From contig JAJKFL010000427.1 in NCBI GenBank assembly GCA_021186555.1, positions 22,431,238 through 22,495,237 on the forward strand: a stretch of 64,000 nucleotides of DNA, given 5' to 3'. Made by a program: the position numbers and the translations under genes. Shown here piece by piece: positions 32,526 through 43,243 of the stretch (position 1 is the stretch's first letter; each line of letters starts with the position of its first letter). The notes beneath the pieces were generated by a model, which ran no database searches, was not told the origin of the DNA, and saw nothing but the letters and a program-made list of their open reading frames with translations. Source of the DNA: Reticulitermes speratus (lineage: Eukaryota > Arthropoda > Insecta > Blattodea > Rhinotermitidae).

Positions 32526-33298
32526 GACCTAGATGTATGTGGGACAGACACACCTGTGGTAGACTTAATAATGTGAGTTGTGGTAACGTGTGAAAGGAAG
32601 GTCAGAAAACGTGTATCACTAGATCTGGAGCGTGCACTGCAATGCTGAGATGGTTAGCCGTGACAGACGTTAGTGAGGAAGAGGGGATACAGGTGTGGTG
32701 GGGACTAAGAAGGGTGCCGACTATAACAGATATAGTCTAAACGCTAACCTAAGTCTGTCTCGACTGGAAGGTTTAGTCAAGGAGGGTGATGGTGGTGCGG
32801 TCATAACCCACCATGCCCCACAGCACACGTTCACTCCATCAACACACACTGGATACACTGTCATCTACCTCATTGCAATAATGCCCATCCTCTTCTCAAA
32901 GAAGACTGAGCTGTGCAGCAACAAAAATGGATCACGTTGTATTGAGGAAGAATGCACTGGTAGAGAAGGAGCAACTGAGATGTGTGGTCTGCTTGTGGAG
33001 GGAGTTCACAGACTAAGTGTGAAGTGGGAATATGTGAGTGTGTCACCGGGGTTTGAAGATTATCATGTGAAACTTTAACTGAAGCCAGTTCCAGAGCAGA
33101 AGGGGGATATGCATTTTCAGTTTTTGCAGCCAATGTGAGTGAAAAAAATCTTCCATGTTATTTTATTAGAATTCTAAGTTTACTTCTAGGCTTTATGTAC
33201 AGTAAGTCCCTGATTTACATGGTTAATTTATTCTGAAAGTTTACTTGTAAGTTGAAAATGGTGTAAGTTCACCCATGCATAAGTACAATGTATTTTTT

Positions 33299-33300
<2 letters not shown>
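32526..33300. other. No gene recognised
   Basis: A plus-strand frame of 127 codons (32695-33078) has no domain I know, no signal peptide and no conserved neighbour; likely fortuitous. Confidence 0.4.

Positions 33301-33337
<37 letters not shown>
33301..33337. repeat. (TA)n microsatellite
   Basis: An uninterrupted AT dinucleotide run of about 18 units. Confidence 0.95.
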
Positions 33338-33339
<2 letters not shown>

Positions 33340-34004
33340 TCAGTGTGCATTAATTTAAGCTAATTATGAGCATTGTATGGAAAGTGGTATAAACATATCA
33401 CAAAAGATAACAATTATGGGCAGTAAAATTGTACCATAACATACCATATGATAACATATTACAATATGTAAACCCTGTATGTCTGGTACTAATGACCATA
33501 GAAGCCAAGGTGTCTGAACTGTCTAAAAAAAAAAAAGGTCTACCCATGCATCTGTGTATCTAAGGATGTGCATATCTTGAATGAGCTTTGATTTGGGGAC
33601 TTACTGTACAAGGTACTTTTTTGGTAGTGTATTACTTACATTGTAATGTTAGTGGATTTCATAATGTTAAAAAGGTTGCTGGATTGCATTAGTGGCTTTT
33701 GTTTTGAACAGAAAGTCCAAATGATTGTGTATGTTGTCGTGTTTTCTGTGGCACCATTACCTCAGTATTTGAACTCCCTTAATTATTTTCAGAAGATGCA
33801 TTTAATTATGTGTCTGGTAATGTTGTGGTTTTCCACTGCTTGAAGGAATGTATCAGTATTGCATCTTGGGCCATATCAAACAAATACTGCCCAAGTGCCT
33901 TACTAGGTAGGGCCCCATTTGCATATACACTCGTCATAATGGTATTGTGCTTAGCCATCAGTTGTTTTTTATAAAAAATGTATTCACCTATATATATGGG
34001 TGCA

Positions 34005-34170
34005 CAAATTCCAGGCACCAGGTTGCATGGGTGACAAAATTTTTTGCTGTGGCGTACAATATTTGTGGGTCCTCAGTGTGGTACTTGCTGTTTGGCACCC
34101 TTCCAGTGCCTAGAATTTTGAGGTGGCAGCTACATCTTTGGAGAAGTTGTGTACCCCAACACTAACATAT
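34005..34170 (+). repeat. Dispersed repeat R150, diverged copy
   Basis: TTCCAGGCACCAGGTTGC, TATTTGTGGGTCCTCAGTGTGG and GAGGTGGCAGCTACATCTTTGG align block by block with the copies at 17.7 and 21.1 kb. Confidence 0.6.
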
Positions 34171-34657
34171 TTTAATGTGTCTTGTCATCTCAGGTGTGTT
34201 ACATTTGATAGCGAATTGCTTTGTTTTGTTGCCTGGTAATATATGTGGCAGGTTTTTAAAAATAGGGAAGTATGTAGAGGCATGACGTCTCTTGCACTTA
34301 TTCAGTTAAATGTTCAGTGTTGAAATGGGTCATGTTTCCTGTTCAGCTGCCCTCCTGACCATGGTTAAGAGCTCTGACATACTATGACATGATGTTTTAT
34401 GCTCTAATCAACATCAGACAGCACTTCTATTGTCTGACCATCACTTGTGCAGTAGGGTTGCTGCTACCGATGTCAGTTGTCAAAGTTCCAGATCTTGTCA
34501 TGACTTCTAGTCTGATTTGTTGTTGTGCCCTTAAAAGCTGTATGTCATTCTGAAATTTCACGTTAACTTGTTCCGTACATTCTTTTTGATTAAAATTAAT
34601 CTTACTCTGACAAATGTACACTGTTTATGTTATTCAACACAATTTTGATTAAAAGTG

Positions 34658-34699
34658 CCCGACATGTTTCGAACCAATTTATGGTTCTTCTTCAGGGGC
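34658..34699 (-). ncRNA. Hammerhead-ribozyme-like motif
   Basis: Minus strand: CTGAAGA (34695-34689), one unpaired A, a GAACC/GGTTC stem II with an ATAAATT loop, GAAAC (34670-34666), AT, GTC (34663-34661). CCC before the core can pair with GGG after it as stem I. All conserved core positions of CUGANGA and GAAA are present. The extra nucleotide before stem II is not canonical. Confidence 0.55.
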
Positions 34700-34849
34700 T
34701 CACCTTTCTCAAATTACATCAGCTATACATTAATGGTACACATTAAAATGCAAGTTAAAATAAATAAATGTCGGCAACTGTGTAGTATTTTTGAATAACT
34801 GTGTAGTATTTTGAATTCTGTGTCAGTTATTTCCTGTTCACTATTGGGT

Positions 34850-35840
34850 TGCTGGTGGCCGGCCATCTCCAGCACCTCGTTGTCTTCGTGCGAGGACGCG
34901 TCGAACACAATTCTCCATTTAATGTTCCCATGTTTTTCCTTCTGCACTGCTTGATGAGGCAGGTAAAATGTATCTGGATTCCCTTGCGTTAAGGCTATTT
35001 CCACTTGCCTCTTCTGGATGTAGTCCAAGATCTGAGCGTAATAAACCTTCTGCAAAGGCTCATTATTTTGTAATATCTTTTGCAACGAAGCAAACCGCTT
35101 CTCGGCTGTGCGGCAATTATTGGACAAAATTATGTTCTGTTTCTTGGGGAGGGAGACTACTCTTCGGTGATCTTCTGTGCGATACGAATCTTGGAATTCT
35201 TGCAGAAGTGCTAAGTTCTTAACGCACAGCGTTCTCTCTTGATCAGCTGTTATGCCTATAGTCTCAAGCTCCCAGAAGTATCTAAAGGCGTCATCAGGGG
35301 GTAAGAATGTCTGGTCCAAGTTGATGTAGTTCACCACCGTGGAATTCACTGATGCCCGATCGTTTCCCGCTCAATATCCAACCCAACTTAGACGGGAGTA
35401 GTACTACTGAAGCAGATATTCGTATCGGTGAACTATCCTTCACAATTTTCCAATAATGATCACCTCCGATCAGAATATCGATTGGCAGGTCTTCTTCCGG
35501 ATCGTCTTTCGGGTCTGCTAATTGTAACTTACGCGTATGCGCCAGCATCTCGACGTCATGAGGGACAGCTGGTTGAGGGGTAAATGCGTGAGTGCTCTCG
35601 AGCGCGGTAACGCATGTAGTGGAATTGGTCCAAATTCCCCGTAGGTCGAGTCGAACAAGTCTGCGCTGGCTCGGGACAGCAGTAGATTCAAATGCACTAA
35701 TCGCCAAGTCTCTGTGATCTATAACCTCCAACTTCAGGTCGTTTATTATGGATCGGGTAATAAAGCTGGATTGACTCTCGCCATCCAGCACGCAGCGAGT
35801 AAGTTTACTCAATCCGGTGGGTCCAGTGACCCACACCCCA
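34850..35840 (-). pseudogene. BEL/Pao pol fragment (protease to start of RT)
   Basis: Two overlapping minus-strand frames. The first (35869-35294) from about residue 20 reads LTRCVLDGESQSSFI and later DILIGGDHYWKIV and LPSKLGWILSG: the BEL retropepsin domain (DUF1758), with D-G-E-S-Q-S at the usual D[ST]G-like site. A frameshift near 35345 leads into the second (35349-34723): FRYFWELETIGI, SLPKKQNIILSNN, and KWRIVFDASS, the linker and first reverse-transcriptase motif. The sequence breaks at about 34850, before the catalytic RT motifs. Gag and integrase are absent. The BEL gag at 15.7 kb is on the other strand and not part of the same copy. Confidence 0.75.
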
Positions 35841-35980
35841 TTGTCCCCTTCCCAGTCCCTGTCAAACACACCACACCTCCCCCTTTTTCCTGATTGGCTC
35901 GTCCATTCAATACTACCAATTGGACCCCATTCCTATATAAACACACGTTCCTTACCTCCTGGCATCCTTTTTTACTTAAG

Positions 35981-36025
35981 ACCCTGAAGGTGGGACAAAG
36001 AAGTGTTCCCGAAACGTTGGTATAC
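35981..36025 (+). ncRNA. Hammerhead-like motif (one core change)
   Basis: CTGAAGG (last core A changed to G), TGGGAC...GTTCCC stem II, GAAAC at 36011-36015, GTTG, GTA. CC/GG next to the core gives a weak stem I. It abuts the BEL fragment. Confidence 0.4.
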
Positions 36026-36182
36026 ACCAAAAATTGACGCCGTGTTATAACCCAAAAACTTAAGCAATACCAAAGGTATAGTTATCACGTATCCCAAAAT
36101 GCCGTTCTTGATGTAAATATGCACATCACTGACTATTAATCAAACTAGGTGAATCCATTATATTACATATACCGTGCATTTC

Positions 36183-36400
36183 AGTAATTAATTACTTATT
36201 TCATTTCAACAAATGCACTACACTGTTTTAGTGTTTTCTGTCCCTACATATGTTTCGTCACTTCCTGGAATTGGATGCATTGAGGATTGTGAACTCTCGA
36301 CGACACCCCTGATGATGGCACTGGAAGTGCCGAAACATATGTAGGGACAGAAAACACTAAAACAGTGTAGTGCATTTGTTGGAATGAAATAATTAATTAG
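36183..36400 (+). repeat. Long inverted repeat enclosing a hammerhead-like motif
   Basis: The arms of about 70 bp (36183-36256 and 36331-36400) are nearly perfect complements, running from AATTAATTACTT through CAACAAATGCACTACACTG to CCCTACATATGTTTCG. The loop of about 75 bases holds the hammerhead-like core. Confidence 0.85.
36303..36350 (+). ncRNA. Best hammerhead-ribozyme-like motif
   Basis: CTGATGA (36309-36315), one unpaired T, perfect GGCACT/AGTGCC stem II, GAAAC (36332-36336), loop ATAT, GTA (36341-36343). CCC just before the core pairs with GGG just after GTA. Core, stem II and stem I are all preserved, with a two-base-pair AC/GT stem III. Predicted cleavage is after the A of GTA. Confidence 0.65.
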
Positions 36401-36894
36401 TTGAATCCTTGTTTAATGCGAAGGGTGCCATAGTATCTTTAGGAAAGGACGACGTACTTTTCATTAATATTTCTGCAATTAAATGGGGATTCACTGTCTG
36501 GTTGTAAGACACCTATCTGTTCATTCAAAATACTATCTATTATAAGGTCCAAATTCCTCTGTATTGCATTGCAATCGCTATTAACGCGTGTGAAATGCCC
36601 TTCAAGTGTCATTTTAACTGTTAATGTATTTGTGTTCGGGTCTCTGAAGCAAGCACTTCCAAATATGATTTCAATTTTGTCAATCCCTTTTTTGCTAGTT
36701 TCTCATTATATTCCATATCCGAGACTATTATTTAACGTTGCCAGCGATGCCTTCACAGTGTAAAGTTGCTGTTTCGTAAGACTAGTCATATCCTCAGAAT
36801 TATCTTCAATCCGCATATTATGCTCATTATAATATTCCGCGTCGTCATTATCTAATGTGCCAAACAAAATTTTACTAAATTTCTTATATTATCT

Positions 36895-37012
36895 TCACCG
36901 TGCATTTTTTAACAAATCACAAATTACACACCAACGAAATGCACTATATTTTTTCACTTTTTATTTCTCAACCCGTACTTATGTTTCAACCCTTACAGGG
37001 CCATGTAGTCTA
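36895..37012 (-). repeat. Related terminal module, hammerhead degraded
   Basis: The layout ACCGTGCATTT ... GAAATGCAC ... GTACTTATGTTTC repeats that at 36.17-36.25 and 37.39-37.49 kb. On the minus strand the motif is GTTGAAAC, ATAA, GTA, but stem II is missing. Confidence 0.45.
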
Positions 37013-37388
37013 CATTTACTTTGCATCCATTGTTGTCTGCTATAATGTTTTGTATCACATAGTCAAGTTTCATATTACAGTAATTTACAAGTTTGTCTTT
37101 AAATATATAAAACATTATAAAGTCCTTAAATAAGGTTCGTCAATATTTTCGTAGTAAAAAGGTAAAATGAAGGTATAGTAGGTATAGTATAGGCCAGCAG
37201 GTATAGTATCCGTTTTCGTTCACGGACATGTCAGTTTTCGTACACGGTCAATCCCCTACTCTTCGGAAGGAAAAAAGTCGTATGCATGTTTGAAATAAAG
37301 TTGACTTAATTTAATGAGAAATCCTTTATTAAATTAATGTACTAAAACGACCATTTTTTATCAATCAACGTTGCCTTACTTTATATTG

Positions 37389-37564
37389 TATGTACCATGC
37401 ATTTTATTATAAGTCTAATACCAACCAACAAATGCACAAGATTATTGACATATATAAATGTATTTGAGCCCCCTACGTATGTTTCAGCAAACGAGTTGCC
37501 ATCTTCAAGGGTATTTTAGCAGAGAATTACAAGAACTGTTTACATCCGAGTATATAGTATGGTT
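37389..37564 (-). repeat. Penelope/retrozyme-like terminal module with hammerhead-like motif (left half)
   Basis: Minus strand from 37510: TTGAAGA, unpaired T, GGCAA/TTGCT stem II, GAAAC, ATAC, GTA, GGGGG. GTGCATTT/AAATGCAC hairpin arms follow. Its inverse partner continues at 37828-37990 after the SINE insertion. Confidence 0.55.
37553..37564 (+). repeat. Target duplication of SINE 2 (left)
   Basis: TATAGTATGGTT, repeated exactly at 37816-37827. Confidence 0.85.
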
Positions 37565-37815
37565 GCCGATCCCGGTGGCCGCGCGATCTAAGGCGTGGGT
37601 GTACGGCAGCTCGCTTACTGGGATTGTGGGTTCGAATCCCGCCTAGGGCATGGATGTCTCTCTTGTGAGTGTTGTGTGTTGTCAGTTACAGGTCTCTGCG
37701 ATGGGCTGATCACTCGTCCAGAGGAGTCCTACCGAGTTTGGTTTGTATGATCGTGAAAACTCGATCAATGAGGAGACCTAGGCCCTTTATGGGCTGTCGA
37801 GCCACAGGAAAAAAA
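37565..37815 (+). mobile_element. SINE family 2, complete copy
   Basis: It begins GCCGATCCCGGTGGCCGCGC, has a B box GGTTCGAATCC, the family body (GATCACTCGTCCAGAGGAGT) and ends GAGCCACAGG plus a short A tail. A 12-bp target duplication flanks it. This copy defines the family ends (about 251 bp). Confidence 0.85.
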
Positions 37816-37827
37816 TATAGTATGGTT

Positions 37828-37990
37828 AATAACCATTCTGTATAGAGAATTACAAGAACTTTTTACATACAAGTATTTAATAACCATACTGTATACTTGT
37901 ATGTAAAAATTTCTTGTAGGTCTCCGCTAAAAACCCACTGAAGATGGCAACTCGTTTGCTGAAATATGTGGGGGACTCAAATAAATTTCA
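37828..37990 (+). repeat. Terminal module, right half, with hammerhead-like relic
   Basis: The segment repeats in inverse orientation the 37468-37552 module. CTGAAGA (37938-37944), T, GGCAACTCGTTTGCT stem, then GAAAT in place of GAAAC, so the core is damaged. Confidence 0.5.
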
Positions 37991-38059
37991 CCCTAGAACA
38001 GGTCATGAAAGCCCAGAGGGGGAGTAGAAGTATAGCTCTACTCTTTCTTTAACCTCGGC

Positions 38060-38207
38060 GCTAGATGTAGGTGGGTGGTCAACGTCACGCCCCGGCCGCT
38101 TTACCCCCGGGAAAGAGACCCGGTACCCATTGTACAGGAGGCTGGGTAGGCCCCAGGGCCGGTCTGAACGGGTACGGAATGTCGCGCCCCCACCGGGATT
38201 TTTTATT
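38060..38207 (-). mobile_element. SINE family 1, cut by a LINE insertion
   Basis: GGTGGTCAACGTCACGCCCC through CCCCACCGGGATT is the family body. The head is absent because the A-tail of LINE copy A starts here. Confidence 0.75.
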
Positions 38208-38208
38208 A

Positions 38209-39790
38209 TAAATCCTTTATTTAGACAATAAAACCCTACTGGTGTTTACATTTCGTATTACAACGTGTCTATAACAATATGTGTTGATGGGTAGGAGGAT
38301 GTTCCGTGAAATGTATAGTTCGTGTCGTCCTGCGGTAGCGTGTAATTGACGTCACGTTCTAATTGAAGGGGTATGGAATATGCGGTATTTTCAGCGATGC
38401 TGCTGCGGTGTGCAGTCTGCTTGGCCTGGTGCTACGATTCTTCTGGAGCCAACTACTTATGTTCATGGAGTTGGTGTTCCGATGTATAGGTGCAACCGTA
38501 TTGGTTAGAATTCCTCCAGATTTCTTAGTAATCCAATATGTCGAGGTATTTCCCACAATTTTTGTACTCGCCGTGTAGTCTATGTTCTTTCCATCGGGCT
38601 CTTCTCATAAAGTCTAGATAGTCCTGTAGGGTTAAAGTCGTATTATTGTGCATGTAGCCCAACATATGACCTAGGATCCAGATAGTGGCATTTTGTTTTT
38701 GTAGAGGGTGCATGTCGAATTCAGGAAAGCATATCCAGGTATACTTTACTTCTCGTGCATTGGTGCGCATATAACTGGCAATCCTCTTTCTCGTCCAGTC
38801 CCATATAGGTTGAGTTTCTGTACATGCCGTGTATCTATGTGTTGCGGTATCGTATTGATCACACTACCTGCATTTGCCATCGTCATGGAGGTTAATTTTC
38901 CATAATCGGACGTTAGTGGGTAAGATATCATGGACTATCACGTACCATGTTGTTCGTACGTAGCGCGGTAAAAATGGCTTATTTATGTTCCTCCAGACAA
39001 TTGGCCAATTGACGTGAGGAAATTTGCTCTGCACCCTGAGTCCTAAGGATATGTTTGTAGTCTGTTGTTTATATCGTTGTATCTCATAAATCGCGCGCTT
39101 GTATTTGATGATTGGTTCATTGTCGCGTCGTTCCCTCACATATGGCCCTTGTATATATATCCTTAGATATTCTAGTGTTGTTGGGAGGGACTCCCAATTG
39201 GGGGGTTATCTTTTTGTCTGAGGGTTCCATGTAGTTTTAGCCATTGTGCTGTGATTGTGTCCGAGTTTTGTCGCTGTTGTGTCTTAGTAGATATAATGCG
39301 TCACACTTTGCTTTTATGTTGATCATCTCTAAACCTCCGTCAGTTGTTTTTTTGTAGAGCGTTGTGATTGGGACGCGGAATATTGATCCTCGCCATATAT
39401 ATTGTAGTATGCTTGTCAGTATTTGGTTTGCCTGGTCGTTCGTAATGGGGAGCGGTTGGGCTATGTACCATATTTTTGATAATAGCCACACGTTACAAAC
39501 TCGTAGTCGTCGTTGTAAGTCTAATTGGCGTATGTGGAAATCTTTAATACCGGCTCGTATCTTATTAATTTTGTCTGCCCACGTATTGGTGATAGTTTGA
39601 GCGACTGTTGTCCCAAAGTTGATGCCTAATATCTTGGCGTTGTCCGTGTATTGTACGCCACCCAGCTCTTGATTCGTATTCCACTTGCCTATGGGAAGGC
39701 CTGTCGACTTGTCCCAGTTAATGCTGGCTCCTGTGGCAATTAGAGGTACAGCTATTTCTGTGTTCAGCAGCAAGTAGTTGTGCCAGTGTT
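38209..39790 (-). pseudogene. Tx1/L1-like LINE, 5'-truncated copy A (ORF2 C-terminal half)
   Basis: Minus-strand frames at 39824-39237, 39139-38864 and 38770-38525 give, in order: GASINWDKSTGLPIGKWN and AKILGINFG (RT thumb), SKIWYIAQPLPI, YIWRGSIFRVPI, NPPNWESLPTTLEYLRIYIQ, WYVIVHDILPTN, a decayed zinc knuckle, then ATIWILGHMLGYMHNN and CGKYLDILDY at the C-terminus. The catalytic RT core and endonuclease are absent. The 3' end is an A-rich tail at 38209-38220. Frameshifts separate the frames. Confidence 0.75.
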
Positions 39791-39997
39791 GCTTCTTCTG
39801 CACCACTATTCCCTTTCCAGACATGTGGAGTCTCCAGAGAGTCTAGTTTTTGTTGCTGAGGAACTATTACACAATTGGGAACAATCATCAATGCATCTGG
39901 ATGTCCTTTTAATCATAAATTGTCAGAAGACAATGCAACACTTGATTCCTGAAGTATTTCTAGAGGCTATTTCTAACACTGGCAAATGCTGGTACAT
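39791..39997 (+). other. Interrupted anonymous sequence with open frame
   Basis: A plus-strand frame continues through GSSMHLDVLL-like, non-repetitive sequence and is broken at KCWY by the SINE. On the far side (46443 onward) it continues for ten codons to a stop. No domain recognised. Confidence 0.3.
39984..39996 (+). repeat. Target duplication of split SINE 5 (left)
   Basis: AAATGCTGGTACA, repeated at 46430-46442. Confidence 0.85.
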
Positions 39998-40002
39998 AAT
40001 AA

Positions 40003-40035
<33 letters not shown>

Positions 40036-40349
40036 CCATGGCTCAACAGCCCTATATGGGCTCGGGCCTCCTCGTGCCTCCTCTTTCCGAGGTTACTAAT
40101 TCGTGTGCATTCGTGGCAGTTGGTGACTAGCCAACTGGCCGCGCTACTATTTTATCGATCCTGATGTGTCCGCCAGAGCCACCTGGCAGGCAGTCAGGAG
40201 ACTTGGGTGAGAAATGGAGGCTTTGAATTTAGCTTACGTAACATCTTTATTCATGCCCGTAAGGTTCTTTTACATGCCGTAAATCTACGACATGGGACCG
40301 ACGGCTTTACTTCCCCTCCGAAGGAAGTGGTGCTCCCGATTTTTATCAC
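39998..40349 (-). mobile_element. SINE family 5, 3' part with (TTA)n tail
   Basis: Minus strand: GATAAAAATCGGGAGCACC, ACTTCCTTCGGAGGGGAAG, TAAAGCCGTCGGTCCC, then GGGCTGTTGAGCCATGG and (TTA)n. Its 5' head lies 6 kb away at 46336-46428, separated by a LINE. The body type is one I associate with insect SINEs that have a 'GACCTCGGTGGACTAG' head. Confidence 0.75.
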
Positions 40350-40950
40350 TTTTTTTATTGTACAGAGTATTTATTCACGTACATAGTGCAAGGGACAAAC
40401 CCCGGTCCTAAGTGACTATTATGAATATCTGTTAGACGACATAATGTGAAGTCGTAAGACACTATTTATTATATACATGTTATGTAATTGGGTTTATAAA
40501 GTTTAGAATCAATTAACACAAAGTAAGCATCACAATGAATACGTGTTGGAATATTTAATCGTATTCCTTTAAATTTGTTATTAAAAACCATTATCTTCTC
40601 ATTCCCTCGAGACCAATATATACAACTTAGTTATTCTTCGTCAACTTAGATTGGCATTTATCCCTGTGTGTTCAAGCCTTAAAAAAATAAAACGTTAGCA
40701 CTTTAATATGAAGTGCATCTTAGAGTATGAAATTAGTGGTAGGAACTGTTGATAGTTGTCCTTGTAACAGAACATCGTTTCTTGACACGAATTATTTGGT
40801 TGTGTTGTAATCCGTCGTGTTGTGCAACAACAAATATATATCGCCGAAAATTATCAGACATATAGTCTTAAATACTGCATGTTGTCACCAAGTCTGATGG
40901 TATCCATCTACGTATTGTATCGCCTTGTCTCTTCCCACAATCTTCGTCCT
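40350..40950 (-). mobile_element. Tx1/L1-like LINE 3' UTR
   Basis: Non-coding sequence between the ORF2 stop (40954) and an A-rich end (AATAAAAAAAG on the minus strand) that abuts SINE 5. Confidence 0.6.
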
Positions 40951-40953
40951 ATC

Positions 40954-43243
40954 TTAATAATCAATTACATCCAGGTATTTGCCACAACTTTTTGTTCTGC
41001 TGCTGTGATTATTCACTTTTTTTCTTGCTCGTCTGAGAAAGTCTATGTAATCCTGCCTTGTTAGTGGCGTATGTTCCGTAATGTAACTTATCATGTGTCC
41101 CAGGAACCACACTACGGCATTTTGTCTTTGAGGTGGATAAATGTCGAAATCAGGCAAGGTGATCCATTCTTCTGGTATTCTACTTGGGTGTATTCTAAGA
41201 AATGTGGCGATACTTAATCGTGTCCACTGCCATATGTCTATTGTAAAGGTGCACACCGTAAACCGATGTTGTATCGTGTCTCTCTGTCCGCAATGCGTGC
41301 AGTGCCCTGTGTCGTGGAGTTTGATATTGTTCATTCTACTATTAGTAGGCACTATATCGTGCACTATTGTGTACCATATTGCATATGTTGTTGTAATAGG
41401 ATCCGCGTGACAAACAACGCATGACATTTAGCTTTTACATCTGTCATTTGTAAGCCTCCTTTTATTTCAGGTTGACATAATGTTGAGTTTGGTACTCGAA
41501 AAATAGAACCTTTCCATATGTAGTATGTTACTGTTGCCATTAGTTGTCGCAAATACTGTTCCGTAATGGGGAGGATTTGCGACGTATACCAGATTTTAGA
41601 AAGGTGTCCCACGTTGTTGATCCATATTCTCTGTTGTATGTTTAAGTTACGAATACATGTGTCTCGGACTATTCCTTGTAGTTTATGTACTTTCTCTTTC
41701 CATGTATAATCAATGGTGTGAGCAATGGTTGCGCCATAATCGATCCCTAGTATCTTTGTGGTAGGTACGTATCTGACCTTGTTTATGTTTTGGGTTTGAT
41801 CCCAGTTCCAAATAGGCAAGCCACTGCATTTGTTCCAATTCACCTTTGCTCCCGATGCTTTGTGAAACATTTGAAGGATATTATTGAGTGTACTTATATC
41901 GCGTGTGTCGCGTATGATCACACTGACGTCATCAGCGTACGCCACACAATTTTTTTCTTCTCAGTGCCTATCTTAAATCCTCGCAATCGCGTATGGAGCA
42001 GCTTCAGAAACGGGTCTAAAATCATGGCGTATATCAACGAGCTTATCGGAAAACCCTGTCGTATTGAGCATTTGATAGCTATATCACCAGTATAATGTCC
42101 ATTGATATTTACTCGAGAAGTCGCATTCTCGTACAAGGACATTATCGCTTTGATCATTTTCGCTCCATATTTGTATCTGGCTAAAATGTATTTCAAGTAC
42201 TCATGTGCAACGTTGTCAAAGGCGCGTTCAAAATCTATAGTCAATAAGCAAAATCCATTTTGTGTATTTTGACCCACTGCTATGACATCTCTGATGCCGG
42301 TCGCTGCGTCTAATATGTTACGTCCTGGGACGGCACTATATTGGGTATCACTTATGATGTCTCGCATTGTCATTTTTATGCGATTGGCTAATACTTTAGC
42401 ATAAATTTTATAGTCGGTGGTTAGTAATGTTAATGGCCTGTAATCTGACACCGTTTTCGGTCTATTGTTTTTGGGCAAACATAGTATTACGCCCCGTGTG
42501 ATTTCCTTAGGTATTTTCCCCGTTTCAAAGAAGGAATTGTATACTTGAAGTATGTCGTTTGTCATGATGTCCTTACTCAATTTGTAAAACTCTGCTGTTA
42601 TTCCATCTTCGCCCGGCGATTTATTTTTTGGAGCTGATTTGATTGCGTTTATAAGTTCCTCTTTTGTTATGGGTCCATCCATATATTTCATGTCCGTCTC
42701 CACAATGGTGTGTACCATTATTGAGCACATGTTGTCTATGGTTTCCCTATTGACTTTGATAGGTAAAAATCTATGTTGTATCTCTCTATAAAACGTATTC
42801 CTTATTCCGTTTATATTATTGTGTATTATACCGTCTGTGTCTTGTATTTCTTTGATCAGTTGCTTCTGTCTACGTTGATTACGTTTGATGATATGGTATA
42901 GTGTGATCTGTTCGTCAGGTAATACCATATTATCTCTTAATTCAGTGTGGACTTGTCTTAGTTTCTGCCCATTGATTTGCACTATTTTCGCTTTGTAGTA
43001 TTTGATTCGTAGGTTTAATTGTTTATAGTCTGTAGAATTGCTTAATAGGTCGTACAAACAAGTATAATAGAAGTTTTCTTGGTGTTTAAATTCGTATGCT
43101 CTCTCCTTCCCTAACGCTTGGAAGAATCTACGTATTCGTGTTTTTGCGCACGCCACCCACCAGTGTTCTGAGTCTCTATACCATCTTTTTTTTATTTGTG
43201 CACGTTGTCCATTGGGATTTAAATCTATTATATGCGTCTTCAT
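40954..43243 (-). pseudogene. Tx1/L1-like LINE ORF2: reverse transcriptase and zinc-knuckle C-terminus
   Basis: RT of an APE-type LINE that copies its RNA at a nicked target. Frames: 43243-41918, 41945-41364 and 41427-40954. RT motifs in order: NKSPGEDGITAEFYK, GVILCLPKNNRPKTVSDYRP, LLTTDYKIYAKVLANRI, YSAVPGRNI, LTIDFERAFDNV (42225-42260), CSIRQGFPISSLIYAM and AYADDVSV (41923-41946). Then NWNKCSGLPI, TTKILGIDYG, the thumb, and a C-terminal zinc knuckle, CTHCGQRDTIQHRFTVC (about 41250-41300). The end is CGKYLDVIDY. Frameshifts sit at an A7 run just before YADD (about 41950) and near 41400. All catalytic aspartates remain, so decay is recent. Confidence 0.85.
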
